NCBI GenBank assembly: GCA_947452995.1
Contig: CANGEV010000002.1
Span: forward strand, 65,172-129,171
Reading direction: 5' to 3'
Length of the DNA stretch: 64,000 nucleotides
From: Chitinophagales bacterium
Lineage (GTDB): Bacteria; Bacteroidota; Bacteroidia; Chitinophagales; CAIODY01
The position numbers and the translations under genes are program-made. This document shows positions 28,919-37,407 of the stretch, piece by piece (within the stretch, counting starts at the first letter, position 1; each line of letters opens with the position of its first letter). Below the pieces are notes generated by a model. That model saw nothing but the letters and a program-made list of their open reading frames with translations. It ran no database searches and had not been told where the DNA came from.

Positions 28919-29154
28919 AAGGGAAAAGGGAAAGGGAAAAGGGGATCCCGATGCGAAGCTATCGGGAGGGAAAAGGGGAAAAGGGGAAAAGGGAAAAGGG
29001 AAAGGGAAAGGGGAAAAGGGAAAAGGGAAAAGGGAAAAGGGAAAAGGGAAAGGGAAAAGGGAAAAGGGAAAAGGGAAAAGGGAAAAGGGAAAAGGGAAAA
29101 GGGAATCACCATTCACTATTAACCATTCACTATTCACTCCCGATTGCATCGGGA
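28917..29154. repeat. Composite heptad-repeat element (copy 3): GGGAAAA tract, inverted GTGAATR heptads, two TCCCGAT hairpins
   Basis: GGGAAAA/GGGAAA tract 28917-29105 interrupted by TCCCGATgcgaagctATCGGGA (28946-28967); CATTCAC TATTAAC CATTCAC TATTCAC (29110-29137); TCCCGATtgcATCGGGA (29138-29154). Confidence 0.9.
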
Positions 29155-29163
29155 TCACCATTA

Positions 29164-31635
29164 TCACATTTCCTCCATCGATGGGCCACCTTCCATACGG
29201 CCTCTGCCAGGACGTTTGCCGGCCATCTCATTCGACATAGTACCAAAACGATAAATGGCAGTTAACATGACTATGCCTCGGTCGCGACGACGAATAGCGT
29301 GTTGGTAGAAGTTTGGTCCAGACGTTGTCATCTCCATACGCATCTGGCTCAACGCATCCATTACACTTAAGGTGAGGTTCAAACGATTTTTAAATAAGTC
29401 ATTTTTCCATCCTCCTGAAATTACAAGTGTAGAGGCAAATTGCCCTTGCGCAATCACAGTAGGTGCTTGGTAGAAAACAGAAGCTTGTAATGCACTGAAC
29501 TTCGCCAGACGATAGTTGGTATTGAAACGACCCGACCAAGAAACAAAATTATTTTGCAAGTCGGCTTCGATGTTATTTGCGTTGATCTTCGATTCATACA
29601 CATTCACGTTCAACATCGCGTCCCACTTCTTGCTGAATGTCACATTGCCCGTCGCCTCTAAGCCGTAGTTATCGCTAGAATAGGCGTTTAGAAAAGAGAT
29701 AAGCGAAGTTCCGTCAGCTAATACACTTCTATAACGAATTTGTAAATTATTGCTATGACGGTAATACAGACTTGCATTGATACTATATTTTTCAAGTGTC
29801 CTTTGATAGCCTAATTCAATGGAATGCACCAATTCCGGCTTCAAGCCAGGATTACCTTGACGTTTGTTTTGTGGATCACTAATATCAAGAAACGGATTTT
29901 GACTTTGTGGATTTGCACGGTTGATACGTCGACTATAGCTCAATTGTATTTGATCTTTTTTACTAAGTGGCTGACGAATAATCGCTGTAGGGAAGAGGTT
30001 GAGATAACGGTTCTTTTGGAAGAAGCCAGTATTCGTTAGGTAGATATCTTGAAGCGTATATTCACCGCGTAAGCCCAACTGATAGGCGAAGGTTTTGTAG
30101 AGCCCCGACTTCGTTAGATAAGCCGCTGAGATTTGCTCCGTAAACACGAAATGGTTGCTGATAGCTGTGTTCATATATGCACCATCCATATTTATATCAG
30201 GATAAAGAAGGCCTAAATAATCTGCATCGCTATGACGACGTACCACACGTCCCCCTAATTCATATTTTCCGAATTCACCATTGGGAACAGTATAGTCGAT
30301 TTGCGCATTGATCATCTGTACATGGCCCATGCTGCGAATGCCACTGTGTGCAAACTGCTGGCTCATGGAATCTTGCTGCATATAATCCTGGCGGCCATCG
30401 CGCGACATATCCGAAAAGGTTATATCGGCGTTGAGTTCTTCTTTCGGCGTTGGGAATTTTTTACGTAAGTTGAAGTTGATGTCCGCATTTTGGTTGTCGT
30501 TGACCTGATCATTCGCCCTAAAAATGCTGTTGGTATATTGTTTGTCGGCACTCAAATAACGATAAATAATGCGTTCTGGTTGTAATTCCTTCTCCAGGTT
30601 TAGATTTATACGTGTGCCAATCGTAGTGTATTTATCAAGGGTGTATTCTGCGCCTGCACCAAGCAAATGATTTTTGTTTTCAGATGGACTTTTTGATGTC
30701 TGGAGCATATAGTACATGCTATCTCTCAAATACGTCTCGCGGTAGCTAGAACCGCTTCCACGACGGTGTTCGTCTTTTCCAGTATAACTACCATAGAAGT
30801 TCCATTTTTTGTTGCGGTAGCTCATATTTACTCCGCCTGTATATTTGTCGATTGTACCAGCAGAGGCCGTTGCTTGTCCATTAAACCCTTGCAACTTGTT
30901 TTTCTTCATCACGATATTGATAATCCCCGACATCCCTTCAGCAGAGTATTTGGCGCTTGGATTCGTGATCACTTCGATGCTTTCAATGGAGGCTGCAGGA
31001 ATGCTGGAAAGCACACTTTTTTTGTCGCTTCCCAAGATGCTGCTCGGACGGCCATCGATGAGAATCGTGACATTGTCGTTACCGCGTAAGGAGATTTTTC
31101 CATCAATGTCGACATTGACGCCAGGCACCTGACGGAGCACATCGTTACCTGTACCGCCTGCTGAAACGAGGTTACGTTCGTTGTTGTAAACACGTTTGTC
31201 GAGGTTTTGAACGAGCATTTGTTTCTCCGCCGTGATCTGCGCTTGGCGTAAGCTGTTTTGATTTTTACTGATTAAAATACTGTCAAAGCTTTTATTGGGT
31301 GCGTTGGGTACTAATAAGAAGGCTTCCGAGATAAAAGGGTTATAACCTACATAACTCACTTTCAAGGTCATTTTGCCCACAGGAATTTGTGCAATAGAAA
31401 AATTGCCTTTTTCATCACTTACACCACCCGCCACGACTTTGTTTTCGCGAGCCGAGATTACTTCAATAACAGCATAGGCTAAAAGCTCTTTACTTTCTTT
31501 ATCGTAAATTTTGCCGTTTACGGAGCCGATGCTAGGGCGAACGCCTCCTGGAGGCATATTGCCTTGCATCTGTTGGGCAAAAGCAGTATTAAAAACGAGA
31601 CTTAGAAAAATAATAACAGGGGCTAGGTTTTTCAT
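29164..31635 (-). CDS. TonB-dependent receptor, CarboxypepD_reg-like plus outer-membrane beta-barrel family
   Basis: Signal peptide; regulatory-like domain (GSVNGKIYDKESKELLAYAVIEV); plug domain (VLRQVPGVNVDIDGKISLRGNDNVTILIDGRP); long barrel. Confidence 0.9.
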   Translation of the reverse strand: MKNLAPVIIFLSLVFNTAFAQQMQGNMPPGGVRPSIGSVNGKIYDKESKELLAYAVIEVISARENKVVAGGVSDEKGNFSIAQIPVGKMTLKVSYVGYNPFISEAFLLVPNAPNKSFDSILISKNQNSLRQAQITAEKQMLVQNLDKRVYNNERNLVSAGGTGNDVLRQVPGVNVDIDGKISLRGNDNVTILIDGRPSSILGSDKKSVLSSIPAASIESIEVITNPSAKYSAEGMSGIINIVMKKNKLQGFNGQATASAGTIDKYTGGVNMSYRNKKWNFYGSYTGKDEHRRGSGSSYRETYLRDSMYYMLQTSKSPSENKNHLLGAGAEYTLDKYTTIGTRINLNLEKELQPERIIYRYLSADKQYTNSIFRANDQVNDNQNADINFNLRKKFPTPKEELNADITFSDMSRDGRQDYMQQDSMSQQFAHSGIRSMGHVQMINAQIDYTVPNGEFGKYELGGRVVRRHSDADYLGLLYPDINMDGAYMNTAISNHFVFTEQISAAYLTKSGLYKTFAYQLGLRGEYTLQDIYLTNTGFFQKNRYLNLFPTAIIRQPLSKKDQIQLSYSRRINRANPQSQNPFLDISDPQNKRQGNPGLKPELVHSIELGYQRTLEKYSINASLYYRHSNNLQIRYRSVLADGTSLISFLNAYSSDNYGLEATGNVTFSKKWDAMLNVNVYESKINANNIEADLQNNFVSWSGRFNTNYRLAKFSALQASVFYQAPTVIAQGQFASTLVISGGWKNDLFKNRLNLTLSVMDALSQMRMEMTTSGPNFYQHAIRRRDRGIVMLTAIYRFGTMSNEMAGKRPGRGRMEGGPSMEEM

Positions 31636-31750
31636 AAAAAAAGAGTGGTCCCAAAGTTCGGAAAAATTAGCGTTCGATTGCCTTTTTAACTAAATAATTG
31701 ATAAATAATGGAGGGGAGGGGTAATAATTTGTGCTAGACGCGCGTTGTTT

Positions 31751-31782
31751 TAAAGATGCACGAATTAATTCGTGCATCTTTA
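31751..31782. repeat. 32-bp perfect palindrome
   Basis: TAAAGATGCACGAATT|AATTCGTGCATCTTTA, 16+16 bp with no spacer. Confidence 0.95.
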
Positions 31783-31967
31783 GGGGCGGGACGCGGTATT
31801 TTACAATGCTAATTTCAAGCAATATCAAACGATTCGCATGCGTAAATAGAATTATCTGACATCTTGTCTGCGTTTTTTTTGATTTATTATAGGTTTTTGG
31901 CCAAAAAGTGTTGTTCAGAAATTCAATTGAGTGATAAAGCCAAATGGAATAATTGTTGTTGACGTAA

Positions 31968-32507
31968 ATTAAAATATATCAATATAAAAAAAATAAATTA
32001 AAAACTTTTGCTGTTGGAGCCTTAACTTATGCTGGTTTAAAATCTGTTTCGAGAAGTGTAGATCCTTACACCAGAACCTTTGCTGGGTTTATAGTTTCTG
32101 GTGCTTTAGCTCTTTCTGTAAATCCAAACCACCGATTATTAGGATGCGTAGTAGGTGTCGCTGCTTCACTGCAAATTTTCGATACCTTTAAAGGTGGGCG
32201 CTTGGTAGTAAATAATTTCAATCGTAAAATTTATATTCTTGATGAAAAATTGGGTGTTTCTGAACTCTTGCCAGGTCAATTGCCGAGTAACTTTATTCAT
32301 GGATTAACCTTTGAAGGTATGAAAGGTGTTTTTAAGGTCTCTGATGGAGTTTATATAAGGATGAATGAAAATGGCATGGTTGACTATCCTTTTGGGTTAA
32401 GTAAAATGGTCAATTTGTGTGTACGTGATGCTGGTTACAAGAATTATAATTGGATTAGAATGCAGCAGGATTCACGTTGGAGGGAGCTGTATTCAAAATC
32501 TATATAG
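31968..32507 (+). CDS. Orphan reading frame without ATG/GTG/TTG at its 5' end; hydrophobic N-terminal half and polar C-terminal half
   Basis: Frame open from after TAA 31965-31967: ...KKNKLKTFAVGALTYAGLKSVSRSVDPYTRTFAGFIVSGALALSVNPNHRLLGCVVGVAASLQIFDTFKGGRLVVNNFNRKIYILDEK...; first canonical start is TTG 32202. Confidence 0.45.
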   Translation: MKIYQYKKNKLKTFAVGALTYAGLKSVSRSVDPYTRTFAGFIVSGALALSVNPNHRLLGCVVGVAASLQIFDTFKGGRLVVNNFNRKIYILDEKLGVSELLPGQLPSNFIHGLTFEGMKGVFKVSDGVYIRMNENGMVDYPFGLSKMVNLCVRDAGYKNYNWIRMQQDSRWRELYSKSI

Positions 32508-32581
32508 ATTAAGAAATCAAGCGAATTTGTCCTCCTTTCAGTGAATCCTTTTGTGTATCTTAGCAAGGTAAAACAATCAAT

Positions 32582-34114
32582 ATGGATATCGCAAATTTCT
32601 TGACCGAATTAGGTATTAAAAGTGAAAATAGCGGCGTTAGTACTGGCCGCGAATGGATGACAGGAAAAGGAGGGCTTTTGAGCTCTTATTCTCCAACGGA
32701 TGGTAAGCTTATTGCTACCTGCACTGCTGCATCTACCGACGAGTATGAAGCTGCCATCGCAAAAGCAGAAGAAGCGTTTAAAATTTGGCGTAATGTACCA
32801 GCACCAAAGCGTGGTGAAATCGTTCGTCAAATGGGCGACGCGTTCCGCAAACATAAAGCGGCTCTAGGTGCACTCGTTTCTTATGAAATGGGGAAGTCGT
32901 ATCAAGAGGGTTTGGGAGAAGTTCAAGAAATTATTGATATCTGTGATTTCGCAGTTGGTTTAAGCCGTCAGCTTTATGGCTTAACGATGCATTCAGAACG
33001 TCCGAATCATCGTATGTACGAGCAATGGCATGCAATCGGGATTGTAGGTATTATCTCTGCTTTCAATTTCCCTGTTGCCGTATGGTCGTGGAACAGTATG
33101 TTGGCGTGGGTATGTGGTGATGTGTGTATTTGGAAGCCAAGTGAAAAAACGCCTTTATGTTCGATTGCCTGTCAAAATATTATTCAAGAAGTTTTAGCAA
33201 ATAATAATTTACCAGAGGGATTGAGTGTGATTGTCAATGGTGGTCGTGAAATCGGAGAACGTCTTGCGGCAGATACGCGCATTCCTTTAGTCTCTGCAAC
33301 AGGTTCTACGCGTATGGGTAAAGCAGTTGCGTCGAAAGTAGCAGAACGCCTTGGTCGTAGCTTGCTTGAACTAGGTGGTAATAACGCCATCATCGTGAGC
33401 GAACATGCCGATTTAAAAATGGTATTGACGGGTGCTGTATTCGGAGCCGTAGGTACTGCTGGTCAGCGTTGCACCACAACACGTCGTATCATCGTGCATG
33501 AAAGTATCTTTGAAAAAACAAAACAAGTATTAGCCTCTGCTTATGCGCAGATCGTTATCGGTAACCCATTGGATGAAAAGAATCATATGGGACCATTAAT
33601 CGATAAAGATGCGGTAGCGATGTATAACAGTGCAATTGAAAAGGCCAAAGCAGAAGGTGCGAAAGTGATAGTAGAAGGTGGCGTATTGAGCGGTGCCGGC
33701 TACGAAAGCGGTTGCTACGTGAAGCCTTGTATCATGGAAGTAGAAAACCATTATGCCATCGTGCAACACGAAACCTTCGCTCCGATATTGTATGTCATGA
33801 AGTATAATACGATAGAAGAAGCCATCGGGATGCAGAATAATGTACCGCAAGGATTGTCATCTGCCATCTTCACTGGCAACTTACGCGAGGCGGAATTGTT
33901 CTTGAGCGTGAATGGTAGCGACTGTGGTATTGCGAATGTGAATATCGGAACAAGTGGTGCGGAAATTGGCGGTGCTTTCGGCGGTGAGAAAGAAACGGGA
34001 GGTGGGCGTGAAAGTGGCTCTGACGCGTGGAAAGCATATATGCGTCGTCAAACCAATACGATCAACTACGGTACACAATTACCGTTGGCACAAGGTATTA
34101 AATTCGACTTCTAA
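32582..34114 (+). CDS. Aldehyde dehydrogenase, ALDH7/alpha-aminoadipic semialdehyde dehydrogenase-like
   Basis: FNFPVAVWSWN, LLELGGNNAIIV, GTAGQRCTTTRR, GAFGGEKETGGGRESGSDAWKAYMRRQTNTINY. Confidence 0.92.
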   Translation: MDIANFLTELGIKSENSGVSTGREWMTGKGGLLSSYSPTDGKLIATCTAASTDEYEAAIAKAEEAFKIWRNVPAPKRGEIVRQMGDAFRKHKAALGALVSYEMGKSYQEGLGEVQEIIDICDFAVGLSRQLYGLTMHSERPNHRMYEQWHAIGIVGIISAFNFPVAVWSWNSMLAWVCGDVCIWKPSEKTPLCSIACQNIIQEVLANNNLPEGLSVIVNGGREIGERLAADTRIPLVSATGSTRMGKAVASKVAERLGRSLLELGGNNAIIVSEHADLKMVLTGAVFGAVGTAGQRCTTTRRIIVHESIFEKTKQVLASAYAQIVIGNPLDEKNHMGPLIDKDAVAMYNSAIEKAKAEGAKVIVEGGVLSGAGYESGCYVKPCIMEVENHYAIVQHETFAPILYVMKYNTIEEAIGMQNNVPQGLSSAIFTGNLREAELFLSVNGSDCGIANVNIGTSGAEIGGAFGGEKETGGGRESGSDAWKAYMRRQTNTINYGTQLPLAQGIKFDF

Positions 34115-34483
34115 TTGGACGCGAAAAGAGCATATAACGAAGCACTGGCGCAGCAATGGATCGCAGCCTTTAATGAACACCATATCGAGCATTTGCTCGC
34201 ATTGTATCATGAAGATGCCGTACATTTCTCGCCGCGCCTATTAGCTACACAGCCGGAGACGAATGGCCAAATCAGCGGCCATAGCGCCTTCCGCGCCTGG
34301 TGGCAAGGGGCCTTCGACCGTATGCCCGATTTGAGCTATTCTTTAAAAACGCTTATCGCAAATGAGGATAAAGTTTTTTTAGAATATATTCGTCGAACAC
34401 AGGGAGAACCAGATCTTTTGGTAGGAGAACTCTTGGAGATAGCCGGAGATAAAATAATTCGTTCACGCGTTTTGAAATACTAA
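34115..34483 (+). CDS. NTF2-like/SnoaL-like protein
   Basis: 122 aa, WIAAFNEHHIEHLLALYHEDAVHFSPRLL pattern; TTG start immediately after the ALDH stop codon. Confidence 0.75.
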   Translation: MDAKRAYNEALAQQWIAAFNEHHIEHLLALYHEDAVHFSPRLLATQPETNGQISGHSAFRAWWQGAFDRMPDLSYSLKTLIANEDKVFLEYIRRTQGEPDLLVGELLEIAGDKIIRSRVLKY

Positions 34484-34487
34484 AGTC

Positions 34488-35681
34488 ATGTCGTTGAAAG
34501 GAAAGAAAATCATTGTCGGAATTACAGGAAGCATCGCCGCATATAAAATGGCTATTACTGTCCGTTTGATGGTGAAGGCCGGTGCGGAGGTAAAAGTGAT
34601 TATGACCGACGCTGCAACGCGTTTCATTACGCCACTTACCTTGTCGACTTTGAGTAAGAGTCCGGTATTGAGTGCTTTGAGTGAAGATGCGCAATGGTCG
34701 AATCATGTGGAGCTTGGTCTTTGGGCCGACGCTTTTCTTATCGCTCCTGCTAGCGCGAATAGCCTTTCAAAGCTCGCCAACGGCGCTTGCGATAACTTAT
34801 TGACGGCGGTTTATTTGTCGGCGCGTTGCCCCGTATTCGTCGCTCCTGCGATGGATGTCGATATGTGGCATCACCCTTCAACGCAACGCAATATCCAGAC
34901 CTTACAAAACGATAAAGTGCGTATCATTCCTGTAGGCAAGGGCGAGTTGGCGAGTGGATTAAGTGGGGAAGGTCGAATGGCCGAACCAGAGGAGCTTTTG
35001 CAGTACTTAGCTAATTACTTTACAAAGGGACCATTACATGGTAAACGTGTATTGATCAATGCAGGGCCTACGCAAGAGGCGATTGATCCGGTACGCTATA
35101 TCAGTAATCATAGCACAGGCAAAATGGGCATCGCCTTGGCGGAAGCAGCAGCTAGTATGGGGGCGAAGGTAAGCTTAGTATTAGGACCTACTTCGCAGCA
35201 AGTGAAAACGAATGCAATCGAGTTGGTACGTGTACAAAGTGCTTCCGAAATGTATGCGGTGATGATGAAGCAATATACCAAGGCTGATTTGATCATCTGC
35301 TCGGCAGCCGTAGCCGACTATACCCTTAAACAGGTTGCGTCCCAAAAAATCAAGAAGACGGATAGCTTGGGCATCGCTTTGGTGAAGACGAAAGATATCT
35401 TGGCGGAGTTGGGAAAGAAAATTTCGCGTAAGCAATACTTGGTTGGCTTTGCCTTAGAAACGAATGATGAAGAACATTATGCCAAGGATAAATTGAAACG
35501 TAAGAATGCAAATCTGATAATTTTAAATTCTTTACAAGACCCACAAGCGGGCTTCGGCCATGATACTAACGCTGTTACGCTGTTTGAAAAAAGTGGCGAA
35601 ACGAAAAAGCTAGCCTTGAAAACGAAAGTGGAAATCGCCGAGGAAATTCTTCAATATATCTCCACCAAAATGAAGAAGTAA
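34488..35681 (+). CDS. coaBC: Bifunctional phosphopantothenoylcysteine decarboxylase/phosphopantothenate-cysteine ligase
   Basis: GITGSIAAYKM, APASANSLSKLANGACDNLL, PAMDVDMW, INAGPTQEAIDPVRYISNHSTGKMG, ADLIICSAAVADY. Confidence 0.96.
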   Translation: MSLKGKKIIVGITGSIAAYKMAITVRLMVKAGAEVKVIMTDAATRFITPLTLSTLSKSPVLSALSEDAQWSNHVELGLWADAFLIAPASANSLSKLANGACDNLLTAVYLSARCPVFVAPAMDVDMWHHPSTQRNIQTLQNDKVRIIPVGKGELASGLSGEGRMAEPEELLQYLANYFTKGPLHGKRVLINAGPTQEAIDPVRYISNHSTGKMGIALAEAAASMGAKVSLVLGPTSQQVKTNAIELVRVQSASEMYAVMMKQYTKADLIICSAAVADYTLKQVASQKIKKTDSLGIALVKTKDILAELGKKISRKQYLVGFALETNDEEHYAKDKLKRKNANLIILNSLQDPQAGFGHDTNAVTLFEKSGETKKLALKTKVEIAEEILQYISTKMKK

Positions 35682-36592
35682 TGAAAGTACGTATCGTATT
35701 ATTGTTAATGTTTGTGTTTTCTTGCTGCAGCATTTTGGCCGATGCGCAAGAGCTGAAATGTATGGTAAAAGTCAATACACCGAAGCTGCAATCGACCGAC
35801 CCGAGGGTGTTTCAGACCTTGCAGAAGTCGGTTTTTGAATTTATGAACAACCGTAAATGGACGGACGACGCTTTTGATCTAGCAGAGAAAATTGAGTGTA
35901 GCATGTTGATTACGGTCACAGAGGAATTGGGGAGTGATAATTATAAATTTCAAGTGACCATTCAGTCGTCTCGTCCGGTACATAATTCCTCTTATACGAC
36001 TACGCTATTTAACTTTAGTGATAAGGATTGGAAGGTGAATTATGTAGAATATCAACCACTCGAATACGAGGATAGCAAGTATACGTCTAACCTGACCTCA
36101 ATGTTGGCCTTCTATGCCTACATGATCATCGGTTTGGACTATGATTCTTTCTCAGCGAAGGGTGGGCAGGCGTATTTCGACAAGGCTAAGAATATTGTCA
36201 ATATCATGCAGAATGTGGATGAGGATGGATGGAAGCCTTTTGAGAAAAATTTGAAGAATCGTTATTGGGTGAACGAGAATATCATCAATCAACGTTTCGA
36301 GTCGTTTCGCATGTTGATGTACAATTATCATCGCTTAGGGCTTGATATGATGTACACGAACGAAGCCTTAGGAAGAGCGACGATTTTAAATTGTTTAAAG
36401 CAAATAGAAAAAATGTACGAAGACAGTCCGAATGCTGTATGGCTGAGTATTTTCTTCGCCTCGAAGTCGGATGAGCTGGCCAATATTTTTGCAGGCGGCA
36501 CACCGCAAGAAAAACAACAATCTTATCAAATATTAACCCGCTGCGATCCGATGAACTCGAATCGATATAAGCGAATTACCGGAGCACACTAA
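35681..36592 (+). CDS. DUF4835 family protein (T9SS PorD-like)
   Basis: Signal peptide; CMVKVNTPKLQSTDPRVFQTLQKSVFEFMNNRKWT; YEDSKYTSNLTSMLAFYAYMIIGLDYDSFSAKGG; position after coaBC. Confidence 0.85.
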   Translation: MKVRIVLLLMFVFSCCSILADAQELKCMVKVNTPKLQSTDPRVFQTLQKSVFEFMNNRKWTDDAFDLAEKIECSMLITVTEELGSDNYKFQVTIQSSRPVHNSSYTTTLFNFSDKDWKVNYVEYQPLEYEDSKYTSNLTSMLAFYAYMIIGLDYDSFSAKGGQAYFDKAKNIVNIMQNVDEDGWKPFEKNLKNRYWVNENIINQRFESFRMLMYNYHRLGLDMMYTNEALGRATILNCLKQIEKMYEDSPNAVWLSIFFASKSDELANIFAGGTPQEKQQSYQILTRCDPMNSNRYKRITGAH

Positions 36593-37047
36593 TGATGCAA
36601 GATACAGTACGCGTAACGAAGAAATTTACTATCGACATGGCGCATGCCTTATATGGCTATGATGGCCCTTGTAAGAATATTCATGGACATACCTATCATT
36701 TATCTGTGACGGTGATCGGCAAGGTGGATCAGTCGAATGATAGTCCGAAGCAGGGGATGGTAGTAGATTTTACGGATTTGAAGCGCATCGTGAATGAGCG
36801 TGTGGTAGATGTTTTCGACCATGCCTTGGTGCTGAATGAGCACGCGCCTTATACAAAGAATGATTTGATTCGCAACGAATTCGAGAAGGTGATTTTAACG
36901 GACTATCAGCCCTCTTGTGAGAATTTGTTATTAGAGTTCAAAAACCGTATTCAAGGGGTTTTGCCAGCGAATATAGCGCTGTTTTGCATCCGTTTGGATG
37001 AAACACCTAGCTCTTATGCGGAGTGGGTGAGGACGGATAATTTATAA
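36592..37047 (+). CDS. 6-carboxytetrahydropterin synthase/PTPS-family protein (QueD-like)
   Basis: FTIDMAHALYGYDGPCKNIHGHTYHLSVTVIG, GMVVDFTDLKRIV, DHALVLN, PSCENLLLEF, RLDETPSSYAEW. Confidence 0.92.
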   Translation: MMQDTVRVTKKFTIDMAHALYGYDGPCKNIHGHTYHLSVTVIGKVDQSNDSPKQGMVVDFTDLKRIVNERVVDVFDHALVLNEHAPYTKNDLIRNEFEKVILTDYQPSCENLLLEFKNRIQGVLPANIALFCIRLDETPSSYAEWVRTDNL

Positions 37048-37049
37048 TT

Positions 37050-37099
37050 AAGAATTAAGAATTAGGAATTATGCGGGAATGATCCCGATGTAATCGGGA
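37050..37099. repeat. Composite heptad-repeat element (copy 4)
   Basis: AAGAATT AAGAATT AGGAATT (37050-37070), then TCCCGATgtaATCGGGA (37083-37099) followed by GTGAAAAGGGAATGG. Confidence 0.75.
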
Positions 37100-37162
37100 G
37101 TGAAAAGGGAATGGAGCATGAGCTTGTCGAAGGCGAAGGCTTGAAGGTCATTTTGTAATAAA

Positions 37163-37250
37163 GCCCTGCTTATAAGCAGGGCGACATGCTAATAGAAATA
37201 AATTTGCGGGACATGAATACAAACCCTGCTGTAAGGCAGGGTGACATTTT
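37163..37250. repeat. Two copies of a CCCTGCT-n5-AGCAGGG-YGACAT hairpin repeat
   Basis: CCCTGCTTATAAGCAGGGCGACAT (37164-37187) and CCCTGCTGTAAGGCAGGGTGACATTTT (37224-37250). Confidence 0.8.
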
Positions 37251-37352
37251 AATTTTTTCAACGCTGGCAACAACAATTTTGAAGCGGTGTTCTAAGACGC
37301 AAAGTGGAGAAGACCCAAAAGACTTGAATTTTACCCTCTTTCGAGGCTTAAA

Positions 37353-37390
37353 ATAAAAAAGCGCGTGCTCCGGTAGAAACACACGCTTCA
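37353..37390 (-). terminator. Likely intrinsic terminator downstream of hutU
   Basis: On - strand GAAGCGTGTG-TTTCTACCGGAG-CACGCGCTTTTTTATTTT: imperfect stem plus T-tract. Confidence 0.65.
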
Positions 37391-37407
37391 ATCGTATTGT
37401 TATCCGC

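Noticed and set aside
28904-29265. Overlapping ORFs of 65-109 aa (KGKGEKGKG.../FPFPFSLFPFPF...) across the GGGAAAA tract
   Set aside because: Open in several frames and both strands only because the repeat lacks stops; no non-repeat protein signature.
31636-32581. Prophage or genomic-island remnant around the orphan ORF
   Set aside because: No integrase, transposase, tRNA or att-like repeats; only a palindrome and a single ORF.
34115-34483. NTF2-like ORF as an ALDH frameshift artefact
   Set aside because: ALDH is full length with its normal C-terminus, and the following ORF has its own domain pattern, so it is kept as a separate gene.
37170-37391. 73-aa minus ORF containing two MSPCL motifs
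   Set aside because: The repeated peptide is produced by the CCCTGCT hairpin repeats and the ORF overlaps the hutU terminator.
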